Notes: a model not told the origin generated them from the letters alone. A stretch of DNA of 64,000 nt from Carya illinoinensis (GCF_018687715.1 NC_056752.1:248001-312000); one strand, 5' to 3'; positions 45,711 through 57,440 are shown, counted from the stretch's first letter. Made by a program: numbers and translations.

Positions 45711-46390
45711 CAAAGTTTTAAAAACCATTCCATTCTAGTTGGAATGGCTGGAATTTTTCGTGCTAAAATAGTAACCGGCACAGGATAGGTACCTATTCCG
45801 TTTCGGGTCAAATCTCAATCGTTCTGATCAATTTCAATCAATTCTGGCAGATTCTAGTATTCTGATCTAAAATGAATTGAAGTAATGGCATTTTTGTAAA
45901 TAAGTTGAAGAATGAGGGACAAAATTTTCTTTTTAACCCAATCGTCACTTTCCGTATGAGACACCATCCATAGAGCCTGCCAAAACACTTTTCACAAATC
46001 ACCCAATGTTTGACACAACCAACTTCATCTTGTTTAATAAAATTTTATATATACGAGTGTTTTATAAATTCTGCTACAACGATTGGACCAATTCTAAATT
46101 AGGATAAAAGTTAAATTTATAATCTTTTATATAAATTCTGCAACTCAGTGTCTTTACTATAATTTTAAAAATAAAATAAATATATGTTTTACATATGTGT
46201 ATTTTTAAGATTTGTATTAAAAAGTATTATTAAGTTTCTCAGTATGTATATTTTTAAGACTTATATTGATGTTATTTTGAAATATAGTTTCTACATATAT
46301 AATTTATCCATTTAATGTCTATCTCGAAATGATACCGATACCAAAATATTTCTTTCCAGTACCTTAACTGAAACGGTATTCAAAACTTTG
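45711..46390. mobile_element. hAT-type MITE inserted in the copia RT
   Basis: 680 bp. Left end CAAAGTTTTAAAAACCATTC; right end (reverse complement) CAAAGTTTTGAATACCGTTT. It is flanked by GTCACATG at 45703-45710 and 46391-46398, a perfect 8-bp target duplication. Removing it rejoins the copia RT from EETVYM to the segment before YGLK. No coding capacity. Confidence 0.92.
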
Positions 46391-46570
46391 GTCACATGTA
46401 CACTGTCTCTTCGAGATCCCTGTGAATAAAGACATTTTGTATGTCCAATTGATGGAGAGAACAGTTAAAGGTGACTGCAAGGGAGAGAAGCAGTCGAATG
46501 GTGATTTGACCACGGGACTGAAGGTTTTAGAAAAATCAACGCGGTTGTTGATGGAATCCCTTGACCACAA
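46391..46570 (-). pseudogene. Copia RT, N-terminal segment
   Basis: Minus-strand reading: RVDFSKTFSPVVKS, then after a frame change QLDIQNVFIH and DLEETVYM at the hAT insertion point. Between here and the integrase (46570-46876) lies a Pro/Ser-rich linker typical of copia polyproteins, also broken. Confidence 0.8.
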
Positions 46571-46875
46571 GGCGGGGGTTGAGGGGTGATATGGTGGAAG
46601 GAGATGTGGAGATGTCGGTACTATATCAAAGGGATTTTGTCGAAGAGAAGAAGAGGGAGGTAGGTAAGTGAAGCCCTAGGGGTGTAAATAGAAGGAGAGG
46701 TGGGTATGGGTGGAGTTAGGCTTGAAAGAGTTGGGCCAGGAGGGACATTGGGCGAGGAGACCAAGCTAGGCGAGAGATCTAAAGCCAAAGAGAAGGTAAC
46801 GGGCCCTGAAGATGACTGGGTGAGAGTGGGAGGGGTCGTAGGTGGGCTGGACTTCGATTTAAAGGGAAGATGGAC

Positions 46876-47515
46876 TCATTGAAAGTAACATCTCTTGAGA
46901 TGTAGCTCCAGCCCTTTTGGAAGATGAAGACAGAGATAACCCTTATGATTTGGGTTGTAGCCCATGAATACACAAGGTAGAGACCGAAAATCTAGTTTAT
47001 ATTTATTATAGGGCTGCAAGTTGGGCCAACAAGTGGACTCAAAGACACGTACAAACGTGTAATCGGGGGCACAGCCCATTAAGGTCTCATAAGGAGATTT
47101 TTGGTGAAGTAAAGGAGTAACCATCCAATTTATTAAAAATGTGGCCGTTTGAAAGGCCTCGGCCCAATACTTTTGGGACACAAACATGTGGGCTAAAAGA
47201 GAAAGGCCCGTCTTGACGACTTGTCAATGACATCATTCAGCACTCCCATTTTGGGGATGAGTGTGCGGACAAGTAATTCGATGATTAATTCCAAAATTTT
47301 GAAAAATTAAGTAGAAGTGGGCGAAACTCCCCACCCTAATTGGATTGGACCAAGATGACATTTGAGGAGAAGGTATTACTCAGAAAATGCAGAAAGCCAT
47401 AATTAAAGAAGACACATTTGATGTAAATTGCATTTGAAAAATCCAAACATATTTTGAAAAATCATCAATAATGAAGAGATAATATCTACTGCCATTAGTT
47501 AATAAAATTGGGGCA
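46876..47515 (-). pseudogene. Copia integrase, C-terminal part
   Basis: Open at 47187-46876: KYWAEAFQTATFLINWM, KSPYETLMGCAPDYTFVRVF, FRSLPCVFMGYNPNHKGYLC, all standard copia integrase segments. Upstream (47515-47190), broken frames give LFIIDDFS, PHTHPQNG and similar core pieces including the second catalytic Asp. The 5' part of integrase lies on the other side of the gypsy insertion (54754 onward). The join across the insertion restores the LDVWGP-type segment. Confidence 0.88.
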
Positions 47516-47520
47516 GGACC

Positions 47521-48877
47521 TGATGAGTGTGCGAAAGTGCACTCTAAATACCCTATTATTGGACTAAAATGCTAAAATGTGAATAGAAATCATAGGAATT
47601 AATGTGTATTCTTTAATTAAATTTCTATTTACGTTGGGATACTCCTAAGCAGTTTTTTTTATGTTTAATTTCAGAGTTTATAAAAGAGCAAGTCAAGTCC
47701 AGTCAAATTCAAAGGAGGACATTCATGAGGTTTGAGAGCAATTTGGAAGAAAAAATAAATAAAAAAAATCACAAAAGGAGGAAATTCGCCAGGAGACAGT
47801 CTGGACATGCTTTAGTCTTTTAACTGTATCCTTTTACTCACATATCGGATTGATACGATTCTTGATGCATTGGAAAACTATCTTAAAGGGCTATACCTTT
47901 GTCTCTATAAGGATTTCCAAATTTGAAATCCTGAAGGTCGTACGTGGCTGCCAAGATAAGTCATAAAATTTAGGCGATTTTTTTATGCAGAAATTAAGAG
48001 GACATTAGGGTTTCTTTCCTACCTTATATAAGTATATCATTAGCACGAAATGGGGAGTGGAGGCACAAGAGGCAGATCTGAAGAGATGAGAAAATCACTT
48101 CCATGGCCACCGTTCACTTCAGTTTTCTCTGGAGATTTTTGTTGTCCAGTATATTTATGGGTAACTAAATTCTCAAGTAGAGTTAGGGATGGTATTTTTA
48201 ATTTATTTTTAATTCATGTATTTGATCTTCAATTATTAAAACTCTTTTGTCTTATCATTCTCAATTTATCGTTGATGTTTTCTTTTCCGAATAATCATAG
48301 AATTTATTCTGTTTATGGATTCAGTCATACTTTTTCTATTGAATGGATTAGTTCTTTAATTATGTTTGGATTAATTTTTTTTTTTTGATAATTATGTTTG
48401 GATTAATTATTTATCTATATTGATTTAATTTTTTGCTGCAATATCACTCCCTGAGTATATTGTCATCTTTGGATTTTCTCAATAGGGGTAGTAATTTACG
48501 TATTTTAAAAGTGGTGAATGATTTTTCAAAGGGTTAAATTTGATTTAATTTTAGTTTATAAATCTATACCTTCCGATTGAAAATTTCATAAATTGAGTTC
48601 CTAATTGAGTTATCCAATGAATTAAGAATAATTAAAATACCAGATTTGTGTAAGGGATTCCCGATGCTCTACTGTTCATCAAATTTGAGTACTTTTTCCG
48701 TTAATCACATTGCTTCACTTAAATTTACATTTACAATTAATCTTTGTTCTCCATTAGTTATTTAATATTTTTCTTTAGTTTTTTTGTTCCTCTTACTTTT
48801 CTTTTAATTTTTCTCCCTGTGGAATCGACACCCCAAAGCTGTGCTACAACTACTGCATTATTCTTTGGACGTAATCA
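47521..48877 (+). repeat. Gypsy 5' LTR (1,357 bp)
   Basis: Begins TGATGAGTGTGCGAAAGTGC and ends GGACGTAATCA. It differs from the 3' LTR by scattered substitutions and small indels, for example an extra T-run duplication near 48370-48405. Confidence 0.92.
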
Positions 48878-48882
48878 AATTT

Positions 48883-48900
48883 TGGCGCCGTTGCCGGGGA
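48883..48900 (+). other. Gypsy primer-binding site (tRNA-Asp-like)
   Basis: TGGCGCCGTTGCCGGGGA, five bases after the LTR. This is the PBS usual for Athila/Tat-type elements. Confidence 0.88.
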
Positions 48901-49021
48901 GACGGTAGAAGAATTGTGAGATAGTTTTTCTTTTCAATAGTTTGTAAAGGTAGTAACTTCATTCCCTATTTTAGCTTGCTACATTTTTTTGATTTTCTTT
49001 TTCTTTTTGTAGTTTTTTTTA

Positions 49022-50565
49022 GTGTTGCATTTTTATCTACCTTGCATGCACAGGTATAGAGATGCCTTGGGTCGGTTTGTTTGTAGACCTGTGTTAGAGT
49101 CAGTGTTTAATTTTTCTGATCATTTGTTTGATAATGTTTCTAATTCTGAGAAAATGAGTGAACACGAAGATCAACCACTAGGACCCTTCAGGATTACCTC
49201 CACCCTATACGCACAGTCACACCATCATGCATCATGTTTCCAGCTAATATTCGCCAATTGGATTTTAAAATAGGAATGATACAGTTACTCCCTACTTTTC
49301 ATGGCTTGGAAAATGAAAATCCATATGTGCACATTAGGGAGTTTGAGGAAGTAGTTGTGATTTTTCATAATCAAAATGCAACTGATGACATTGTGAGATT
49401 TAAGTTCTTTCATTTCTCTTTGAAGGATAGAGCTAAGAGTTGGCTATACTCTTTGAGACCACGATCTATTGGGTAATGGAATGAGATGACTCAAGTCTTC
49501 TTTAATAAATACTTTCCCCAACATAAGATCAATGCTTTAAAAAGACAAATCTCCACCTTTGTACAAAAGGACAATGAGACTTTGTATCAGTCTTGGGAGA
49601 GATTTAAGGAGCTATTGAGTATGTGTCCTCACCATGGGTATGAGAATTAGCGCTTAGTGAGCTATTTTTATAAGGGACTTACACCTAGAGAGCGTCAATT
49701 TGTGGAGATGATGTGTAATGGTGAGTTCTTACAGAAAGATCCTGATGAGGCCATAGAATACCTCAATGAGCTTGCTGAAAAAGCTCACACTTGGACTGGA
49801 CCTAGTGCTACTGAGAGCACAAATAGGTCACGACCTGTAGGAAACCTAAATGGTGGTGGAATTTACCATCTCAGAGAAGAAGATAACCTAAAGGTTAAGG
49901 TTGAGATGCTCACTAGAGAGCTAGAGGAGTTAAAGACTAAGGACTTAAAGCCAACACACGTGGCTAATCATGCAGAGTCTTTTGGACCATGTTTTGTGTG
50001 TGGCGGGGTAGATCACCTTGCCCAAGAGTGTCCCACATTTACTAAGATGAGAGGGATGTATGAAGAACAATGTAATGCCTTAGGTATGTATATGAAGCCT
50101 GTTGCACCTTTCTTTGATACCCACAATCTTGAGTGGCGTAATCACCCCAATTTTAGTTGGAAATTTGAAAACCAGCAGCCTGCACAACCCTCTAGATCAT
50201 ATCCTGCACATTCATCTTCTAAGAGCCCCTTAGAAGATACTTTACATGCTTTTATTGAGGCACAGAGTAAAACTAATCAAAAGTTTGAATCTTTGATTAT
50301 GCAGGTTGTTGAAGAAAACAAAGAGATAAAGAATCATATATCCAAGATAATGAGCTCCTTGAGTGTGAATAAGCGTGGCAAGTTTCCTTCTCAAGTTCAA
50401 TCGGCACCCCAAGGTCATTATATGGCACAAAAAAATTTGACAGAGGTCAATGACATTGTGACAAGAAGTGGTAAGTCCTTACACATCCAAAAACTAATAA
50501 ACCAGAGGATATTGAAGATGAACAAAGCAATGATAGTACCGAGTGCCCCAATGATGCCGAGGTAA
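49022..50565 (+). pseudogene. Gypsy gag, broken
   Basis: Capsid region: LDFKIGMIQLLPTFHGLENE, FHFSLKDRAKSWLYSLRP, NKYFPQHKINALKRQIS, YFYKGLTPRERQFVEMM. Two in-frame stops interrupt it (49474-49476 and about 49648), plus a frameshift near 49230. A zinc knuckle, CFVCGGVDHLAQEC (CX2CX4HX4C), lies at about 49993-50034. A further frameshift near 50500 separates gag from the protease frame. Gag forms the particle that packages element RNA. The layout matches plant Athila-like gag. Confidence 0.88.
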
Positions 50566-50612
50566 TCAAGAGTCTAGTTAAGGTATCATTTCCTCAAGTT
50601 TTAAAATCTGGT

Positions 50613-51257
50613 ATGCAAACTTTAGATCCTAGTAATGAAATCTTGGAGAACCTCAAGCAGGTAAAGATTAACCTTCCTCTTTTGCATGTTATTAAACAAA
50701 TTCTCACTTATGCAAAAGTTCTTAAAGATTTGTGTACAGTTAAGAGGAAGCACCATGTTAAGAAGACAACATTTCTGATAGAGCAAGTTAGTGCTCTAAT
50801 TGAACAGCAAATTCCTCCTAAGTACAAGGATCCTGGTTGTCCAACCATTGCATGTAATATTGGGAATCATGAGTTTGGGCAAGCCTTGTTAGATCTAGGA
50901 GCTAGTGTTAATTTGATGCCTTATTCCATTTATTTGCAGTTTGGTTTTGGTCAAATTAAGCCTACTTTTATTATGCTTCAGTTGGCTGGTCCTTCAATTA
51001 AGAAACCGAGAGGGATAATTGAGGATGTTTTGATCCAAATTGACAAGTTTTATTATCCTATTGATTTCTTAATTTTGAAAACTCAATCAGTTGTTGAGTC
51101 AAACTCTAAGGTTCCTCTCATATTAGGTAGACATTTCCTTGCTACAGCTAATGCACTTATAAATTATAGGAATGGGTTGATGAAGCTATCTTTTAGAAAC
51201 ATGATCATGGAGGTCAACATTTTCCATATTGAGAAACAACCAACAGATGACGAGTGA
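50613..51257 (+). pseudogene. Gypsy aspartic protease region
   Basis: Open for 214 codons. The region around LLDLGASVNLMPYSIY is the retroviral-type protease active site in its Athila form (DLGA in place of DTGA/DSGA); VPLILGRHFLATANALINYR is the second conserved loop. In a normal element this would be followed by RT. Here the frame ends at 51257 and continues only as broken linker sequence to about 51435. Confidence 0.85.
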
Positions 51258-51436
51258 CACCAAACGTACATGATTGACGCACTCATAGACAAGGGAGTTC
51301 ACACAACTCATGATTTTGATCCCCTTGAATATTCTCTTGTGAATTCTGAGTTTGATACTATTAGTGATTCATCTGATGTTATTGATATTTGTGCTGTTTT
51401 TTATAAAACTCGGGATTATGGCACACAGGCTTAGCA

Positions 51437-51680
51437 ACAGAAATTTGAGGAGTTGCCTACGAAAGGTGGAAAACAGATTCCTCACCCAAGAAAACTTCGG
51501 TCTAGGTGGACTGGCCCCTTTTTAGTAAGGAATATTTTTGTAAATGGGGCGGTAGAAATAGGAGATCCTAAGGATGGTCGGATCTTTAAAGTAAATGGTC
51601 AACGCCTTAAAGTATTAATTGATAGGCAAGTTCCGGAAGTGGAAGACATTCCACTTGTGGATCCAGTCTATCAACGTTGA
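51437..51680 (+). pseudogene. Gypsy integrase C-terminal remnant
   Basis: Reads KLRSRWTGPFLVRNIFVNGA and FKVNGQRLKVLID, the typical C-terminal DNA-binding end of plant gypsy integrases. It lies immediately after the protease linker, so RT, RNase H and the integrase core (about 3 kb) are deleted. No chromodomain is visible. Confidence 0.85.
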
Positions 51681-53388
51681 CCACATCACCCAGGTATGTT
51701 TTTCTTTATTTATTTTATTTTGCTTTGTTTTATTTTTGTTTTCTCTTATTTTCTTTCTTTTCCTTTTTGTTTGCTTTTTTTTTCTTTAATTTTTATTGCA
51801 GGATAATTTCATTTCTTCATTTCAGGTTACCATCTTTAATGCTTAGCGAGCTACCTTCGTCACTCATCAGGTATATTCTATCATTTTCAGTTACTCCTCA
51901 TTCAATTTTGATTTTTAAACATGGAAGACAATGTTTCATTTAAGTTGGGGATGGTAGTACAAATTTAGTATTTAAAATGCTTGTTGGAACGCTGTGGCAT
52001 ATTTTCATGTGTCAATTTTTTTTTAATTTGCATCACACATGCATCACTTTCACATGTGTACTCATTCTCATTCATAGCCATCTTCGTAAATTCACCAAAC
52101 CCACCATAATCATTTTTGCTGAAGCATTCACAGAACCCTTAATGCACTTATCCAAGTTTTGTGGTAAGATGGTGGTTTGACACATGTAGCTAGAGAACTC
52201 TTTTACTTAAGTATTCATGTGAGTTTGGAGAGAATTGAGAGGATACAAATGCAGTAAATTGTTATAAGCGTTCATTGATCTGTTGAATTGGACACTTCTT
52301 TTGAGAATATCATTACATGGTTTGTGGTACAATGGTGGATATACTTAGGATATGATGAAAGTCAACTTAGGATTAACGTTTGAGCCTTTCAAGCTATCCA
52401 TTTCCATCATAGACCCCTAGTAGCCAACTTTGAGCCAATAAACACATGTAGCTTTTTCTTTTCATATGCCCATATCATCCATGCCTCTCCACATTAGAGT
52501 ATAACTTATACACAGATTTTCTTACCCTTTTTACTTCCAAATGTATACTAGGTGTGGAATTTGTATTTTCTTTTTTTAATTTTATCATTTTCAAATTAAA
52601 AAAAAAAAAAGACGACAGAAAAAAGAGAAGAGCACAAGTTGCAAATTGTTCAATTGAGTGAGCTCAAAAAAAAAGTAGGTAGAGATGGAAAGAATGCAAA
52701 AGTGGCATGTGTTTGTCCATCAAATTGTTGAAAAACAAAAGAGGAAGAAGAAGGAAAAGCATTATTATTTGATAATATGAAAAGTTGGAGAGTACATCAA
52801 GTAAAAAGTGTCGTCTATTGAGATATTTAATAAAATTTCCTTTGTATGTACTTGGAAGTTTTTAAACCTCTTTCATCCTTTTTTTTTTCATATAGCCCTG
52901 AAACCAAGCCACATTACAACTTTTTGTGTTGACCGTTCTGATCCTAAGTAAGTTATTGAAAAGACTGGTAGAAGTCTCATTTGTTAGTGTTCTTATCATA
53001 AGATCAATGTTTGCTTGTTGCTTGTACATAATTGCCCAATTTTCCATGAGAGTGTATATACACCCATTGTCAACTCCATAGAGAGAGCCCTTACACGAAA
53101 CACTATTATACCCGTGAGTTATGGAGTTGAACCTTTTGCTTGAGACGTTCTTAATGTTGCATGTGTCAAGGTTAGTAGTAAGATGATTATGGCTTGGAGA
53201 ACAGACACACACTCTGTGGATTGCTATAGGTGGATTGATCTTGATGGGTTATTGGATTCTTTAAATTGTTTTGATATGTGAATTTGGAAAGTGTGACTTG
53301 ATGGCCTTTATGTGTGATTTTCTTTGATCTCTTTCATCGTTTTGACATGAAAATTGTTAGGGACTAGCAATGAGTAAGTTGGGGGGTG
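51681..53388 (+). other. Gypsy 3' non-coding region
   Basis: T-rich DNA after integrase, with no supported frame, ending in a G-rich polypurine tract (TTGGGGGGTG) directly before the 3' LTR. Some Athila relatives carry an extra env-like ORF here; none is recognisable. Confidence 0.7.
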
Positions 53389-54748
53389 TGATGAGTGTGC
53401 GAAAGTGCACTCTAAATACCCTATTATTGGACTAAAATGCTAAAATGTGAATAAAAATCATAGGAATTAATGTGTATTCTTTAATTGAATTTCTATTTAC
53501 GTTAGGATACTCCTAAGCAGTTTTTTTTATGTTTAATTTCAGAGTTTATAAAAGAGCAAGTCAAGCCCAGTCAAATTCAAAAGAGGACATTCATGGGATT
53601 TGAGAGCAATTTGGAAGAAAATAAAAAGAAAAAAATCACAAAATAAAACTACAAGAAGTCCAAGTCTGAAATTCGCTAGGAGACAGTCTGGACATACTTT
53701 AGTCTTTTGACTGTATCTGTTTACTCACATATCAGATTTATGTGATTCTTGATGCATTGGAATCTATCTTAAAGGGGTATAACTTTATCTCTAATAAGAA
53801 TTTCCAAATTTGAACTCCTGAAGGCCGTACGTGGCTGGCAAGATAAGTCCTAAAATTTAGGCAATTTTTTTATGCGGCAATTAAGAGGACATTAGGGTTT
53901 CTTTCCTACCCTATATAAGTATATCATTAGCATGAAATGGGGAGTGGAGGCACAAGAGGCAGATCTGAAGAGAGGAGAAAATCACTTCCATGGCCAACGT
54001 TCGCTTCAGTTTTCTCTGAAGATTTTTGTTGTCCAGTATATTTATGGGTAACTAAATTCTCAAGTAGGGTTAGGGATGAACTTGCACATTAGATGGTATT
54101 TCTAATTTATTTTTAATTCATATATTTGATCTTCAATTGCTAAAACTCTTTTGTTTTATTATTCTCAATTCATCGTTGATTTGTTTTCTCCGAGTAATCA
54201 TAGAATTTATTATGTTTATGGATTCAGTCATGCTTTTTCTATTAAATGGATTAGTTCTTTGATTATGTTTGGATCAATTATTTATCTGTATTGATTTAGT
54301 TTTTTGCTGCAATATCGCTCCCTGAGTATATTGTTGTTTTTGGATTTTCTCAATAGGGGTAGTAATTTACGTATTTTAAAAGTGGTGAATGATTTTTCAA
54401 AAGGTTAAATTTGATTTAATTTTGATTTATAAATCTACACCTTCCGATTGAAAATTTCATAAATTGAGTTCCTAATTGAGTTATCCAATGAATTAAGAAT
54501 AATTAAAATACCAGATTTATGCAAGGGATTCCCGATATTTTACTGTTCATCAAATTTGAGTACTTTTTCTGTTAATCACATTGCTTCACTTAAACTTACA
54601 TTTAAAATTAATCTTTATTCTCTATTACTTATTTAATATTTTTCTTTAGTTTCTTTGTTCCTCTTGCTTTTCTTTTAATTTGTCTCTCTATGGAATCGAC
54701 ACCTCAAAGCTGTGCTACAACTACCGCATTATTCTTTGGGCATAATCA
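53389..54748 (+). repeat. Gypsy 3' LTR (1,360 bp)
   Basis: Begins TGATGAGTGTGCGAAAGTGC and ends GGGCATAATCA. Relative to the 5' LTR it has an extra stretch (CTACAAGAAGTCCAAGTCTG, near 53650) and another near 54080 (GAACTTGCACATTAG). Confidence 0.92.
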
Positions 54749-54753
54749 GGACC

Positions 54754-55279
54754 TCATACATCAAGAAACAGTAAATGAAAAGGCTTATTGGACTTAGTAG
54801 GAGAACTGGGAAAAGGTAAGGCAGGGGCCTTGGCCTGAGAACATGTAGATCAGCTAGAGAGCCTATGACTGGTGGTTAGCATATTGAAATGATGAAGGGT
54901 AAGTACAATGATTCAGGGAGAGGGATGACCCATGCAAAGGTGCCAAAGATAGGGTAAGGTACGAATGCTGGTACAACTTGCGGAGAAGATGATGCAGAGA
55001 GGAGGTGGAGGTCGCAGTGGAGGGAAGGACATACAACCCATCTTCAACGGTTCCCTAAAGAAAAACAGCTCAGGAAAGAGAATCCTTCACAATAAAAGTG
55101 TTATGATGAAATTCAAAGAAAACAAGTTTATCTTGACAAAATTGTCTAATTGAAAGAATGTTACGAGGAAATAAAGGAACATGAAGGAGATTATGTAAGA
55201 GAAAAGTGCTAGAAGTGGTGGTGAGTTGACTCAAGCCTTGGTTCTGAATAGGAAGGGTACTGCCATTTCTGATACTCAC
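54754..55279 (-). pseudogene. Copia GAG-pre-integrase and N-terminal integrase
   Basis: Minus strand: 55279-55070 reads LLHNLLHVPLFPRNILSIRQ and FFEFHHNTFIVKD, the region between protease and integrase. Further left, frames broken by stops give LWHLCMGHPS-like and KSNKPFHLLFLDVWGP pieces up to the gypsy insertion at 54753. The Asp of DVWGP is the first integrase catalytic residue. Confidence 0.82.
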
Positions 55280-55291
55280 TTGCTCAAATCC

Positions 55292-56373
55292 TTAATGAGG
55301 CACAGAATCAAGATTTAGGTTAGTAAACTCAGAGATGAAATGGTGGGTAGCTGCCTTGTCTGGAAACCATGTGGAAGTTGATGACTGTGGAGTAGGTAAG
55401 GCAGTGAAATTTGTTGCCAAGGATGTTAGGCTAGGAGTTTGATATGCGTGATCGAATCGATGATAGCAGGAAACGGCTAAGTGTCTTGATTTGTGACAAA
55501 CTTGGCACACAGTGTTGGAGCTATTGTTGAAGTAATTGGAAGTTGGTGCTACTCCTCGAGCACCACCTCTGCCAAAACCACATCCACGACGTCCACCACA
55601 GAAGGGAGAGCCACAGCCTCGTCCTGATGAAGGAGCAGTAGGAGACCAAACAGTGGTGTTGTGAGCTACAAGGTTAGTGCCAGAAAATAGAGACTGTGTT
55701 TGATGAGAAAGTCGAGACTCGTGGTTGAGTAGGTAACGATAGAGTTGATGAGGGGAAAGGGGGTCTGGTTTGGTGGTAAGGGAAGTAACAAGAGACTCAT
55801 AGTCAGTCCCTAGACTAGCGAGCAAGTAAATAGAAAATTCTTGGTCAGACAATGAGTGACCAACTGCCCCGAGAGGGGAGGCTAGAGTTTTGGCCTTTTT
55901 GTAGTAGTCAGAGATCGACTCAGATCCCTTTTTGAGTGTGGCAAGCTGAAATTGGGTATGCATGACATGAGTTGTGGATTGGGCATTGAATAAGCTTTGC
56001 AAAGTATGCCAAACTTCATGTGAGGTATTGCAGTCCAAGACCTATGTTAAAACAGAATCAGATAGGAAAAAGTTAATGGTAGAAATGATTAATTGATCCT
56101 GAAGCACCCACTATGTATGAGCGGGGTTAATATTGCCATCAAGAGTGGCGACAGACAGAGGCAGGATCCATCAACATGGCCAAAAAGTTGATGAACCTTG
56201 AGAAATGGGACTATTAAGGCTTTCCAAAGGAGATGGTTGTCAATGGTAAGCTTGACTGTGACTAAATGAGAGGCAAAGGTAACAATGGAGGTGGGAGGGT
56301 GGGATTTTGCAAAAGACTCCATTGGATCAGACATGAGTCTATATGGGTCTTGATACCATGTTGAATCAAGCAA
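55292..56373 (-). pseudogene. Copia gag and protease start
   Basis: Two open blocks, 56373-56089 and 56038-55292. Gag shows MDCNTSHEVWHTLQSLFNAQ, TLKKGSESISDYYKKAKTLA and a Gly/Arg-rich stretch. The zinc knuckle CQVCHKSRHLAVSC (CX2CX4HX4C) follows. The protease site reads WFPDKAATHH instead of the usual D-S/T-G-A, so the active site is damaged as well. Gag would form the particle and the protease would mature it. One stop separates the two blocks. Confidence 0.88.
56345..56358 (-). other. Copia primer-binding site (tRNA-Met)
   Basis: On the minus strand TGGTATCAAGACCC, close to the usual TGGTATCAGAGCC, directly after the LTR end. Confidence 0.85.
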
Positions 56374-56656
56374 AACAGAGAAGGATATGAAGTGTTGGTA
56401 TAAATGTCACAGAGAAGAACAGAATAGAAAATGACTTGAAAATATTGTTAATTCTTTTTCATCGACTATTTTGTACAAACTGCTGCCATATATAGAGGCA
56501 TATTACATAACAAACTCAATGCCTTTGGCCACTCATAAATCAACACCTAGCTATCATTCTATCATGTACAGATTCTAGAAGATTACAATTCATTTGTCCT
56601 GAATATTCTCAGTTGAGCTGGACCATTGAGGTTGAGCTAGAGCAATGGCCTTAATA
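56359..56656 (-). repeat. Copia 5' LTR
   Basis: 298 bp, partner of 44238-44544. On the minus strand it starts TATTAAGGCCATTGCTC and ends GATTCAACA before the PBS. Confidence 0.85.
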
Positions 56657-57069
56657 CAAAGAAACTAAGAAATTAATATAATTGGATTGGAGATCCATTT
56701 CATTGTAGTTTAAAAAAACTTAAAAGTGTTTGACATAATAATCTATAGAATTATGGTATGACCAAGAAATTATATCCAAGAGTGCTAACTGCATCCTATA
56801 GGACGGGGTTGCCCCTACCTGCACTCCACTCCCATATGGGCAGGGGATGAGATTTGTCTCCCTCAGAATCCATCTCTGCACATCAAAGGTAGGGCCCTCG
56901 ATCCTGGTACCAAGGGGCGAGGCGGACCACTGGTCCTTCCATCTCCCGTCCACTACGACACTGCCCACCACGCCTATGACACAATTGAAAAAAACAAAAA
57001 AACAATAAAAATAAAATAATTCACGACAAAATCTACAACAAAGTATAAATCCACATTCCACAAAAAAAA
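56657..57069. other. Spacer with a GC-rich block
   Basis: Flank of the copia element. The part from about 56790 to 56980 is clearly richer in G+C than its surroundings and has GGGGCGAGGCGG- and CCCATATGGGCAGGGG-like words, as in hAT subterminal zones, but I found no terminus. Confidence 0.45.
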
Positions 57070-57440
57070 AAAATCCTAAACTGTTAGCTATGTTCAGAGG
57101 ACTTCAATTTTGTATGCATACTATTATTTCTCAGCTAATCCTTGAAAGTGATTGTTTGGTGATGATCAAAGAATTACAAACAACAGTTCACACTTCATTC
57201 TCTAGGCTTGTGAATCTGATCAAAGAAACTCAAAGTTTAATGAGTTTGTTTAATATGTGCAAAATTTAATATGTTCACAAGTTAGGTAATGAGACAACAC
57301 ATAGATTGGCTCGTTATGTTTCGAATGTGGATGACATTGTAATATGGGGGGCAAATGTCCCACAGCCTGTTTCCCAACCCGTTTGGGTTGATAAGAATTC
57401 TTTGTAATCCTTCTTCTCTTAATGCAGTCTGATTTCAAAT
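57070..57440 (+). pseudogene. LINE RNase H fragment
   Basis: Reads KLLAMFRGLQFCMHT, LILESDCLVMIKELQTT, RLVNLIKETQSLMSLF, then KLGNETTHRLARYVSN, the second half of a LINE-type RNase H. It is followed by a stop and a short AAATAAATAAAT tail that may be the LINE 3' end. Nothing upstream of RNase H is present, as for the copies at 22.5 and 27.7 kb. Confidence 0.72.

Larger units (their letters stand above)
47521..54748 (+). mobile_element. Ty3/gypsy (Athila-like) retrotransposon nested in the copia integrase; pol mostly deleted
   Basis: 7,228 bp with LTRs of 1,357 and 1,360 bp, a tRNA-Asp-type PBS and a purine tract (TTGGGGGGTG) at the 3' LTR. The flanking GGACC at 47516-47520 and 54749-54753 is the 5-bp target duplication. 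The internal region holds a gag with stops, an aspartic protease and the last part of integrase. RT, RNase H and the integrase core are missing at about 51435. It is therefore a deletion derivative that could only have moved with proteins supplied in trans. The 1.7 kb from 51681 to the 3' LTR is non-coding. Confidence 0.93.
44238..56656 (-). mobile_element. Ty1/copia retrotransposon, minus strand, broken by two insertions
   Basis: Outer element of a nested stack. Its LTRs are at 44238-44544 (3' LTR) and 56359-56656 (5' LTR). A PBS complementary to initiator tRNA-Met lies at 56345-56358. Reading leftward it encodes gag, protease, integrase, RT and RNase H in copia order, all with stops. Subtracting the gypsy insertion (47521-54748) gives an element of about 5.2 kb, and removing the hAT MITE as well about 4.5 kb, a normal copia size. 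Flanks CGGAG and CAAAG are only partly alike, so the 5-bp duplication is not proven. Confidence 0.9.

Noticed and set aside
46700..46882. Plus-strand frame in the copia region
   Set aside because: Shadow of the minus-strand copia polyprotein linker.
51677..51943. Env-like membrane protein in the gypsy 3' region
   Set aside because: The Phe/Leu-rich frame comes from T-rich DNA; no signal peptide followed by an ordered domain, and no conserved segment.
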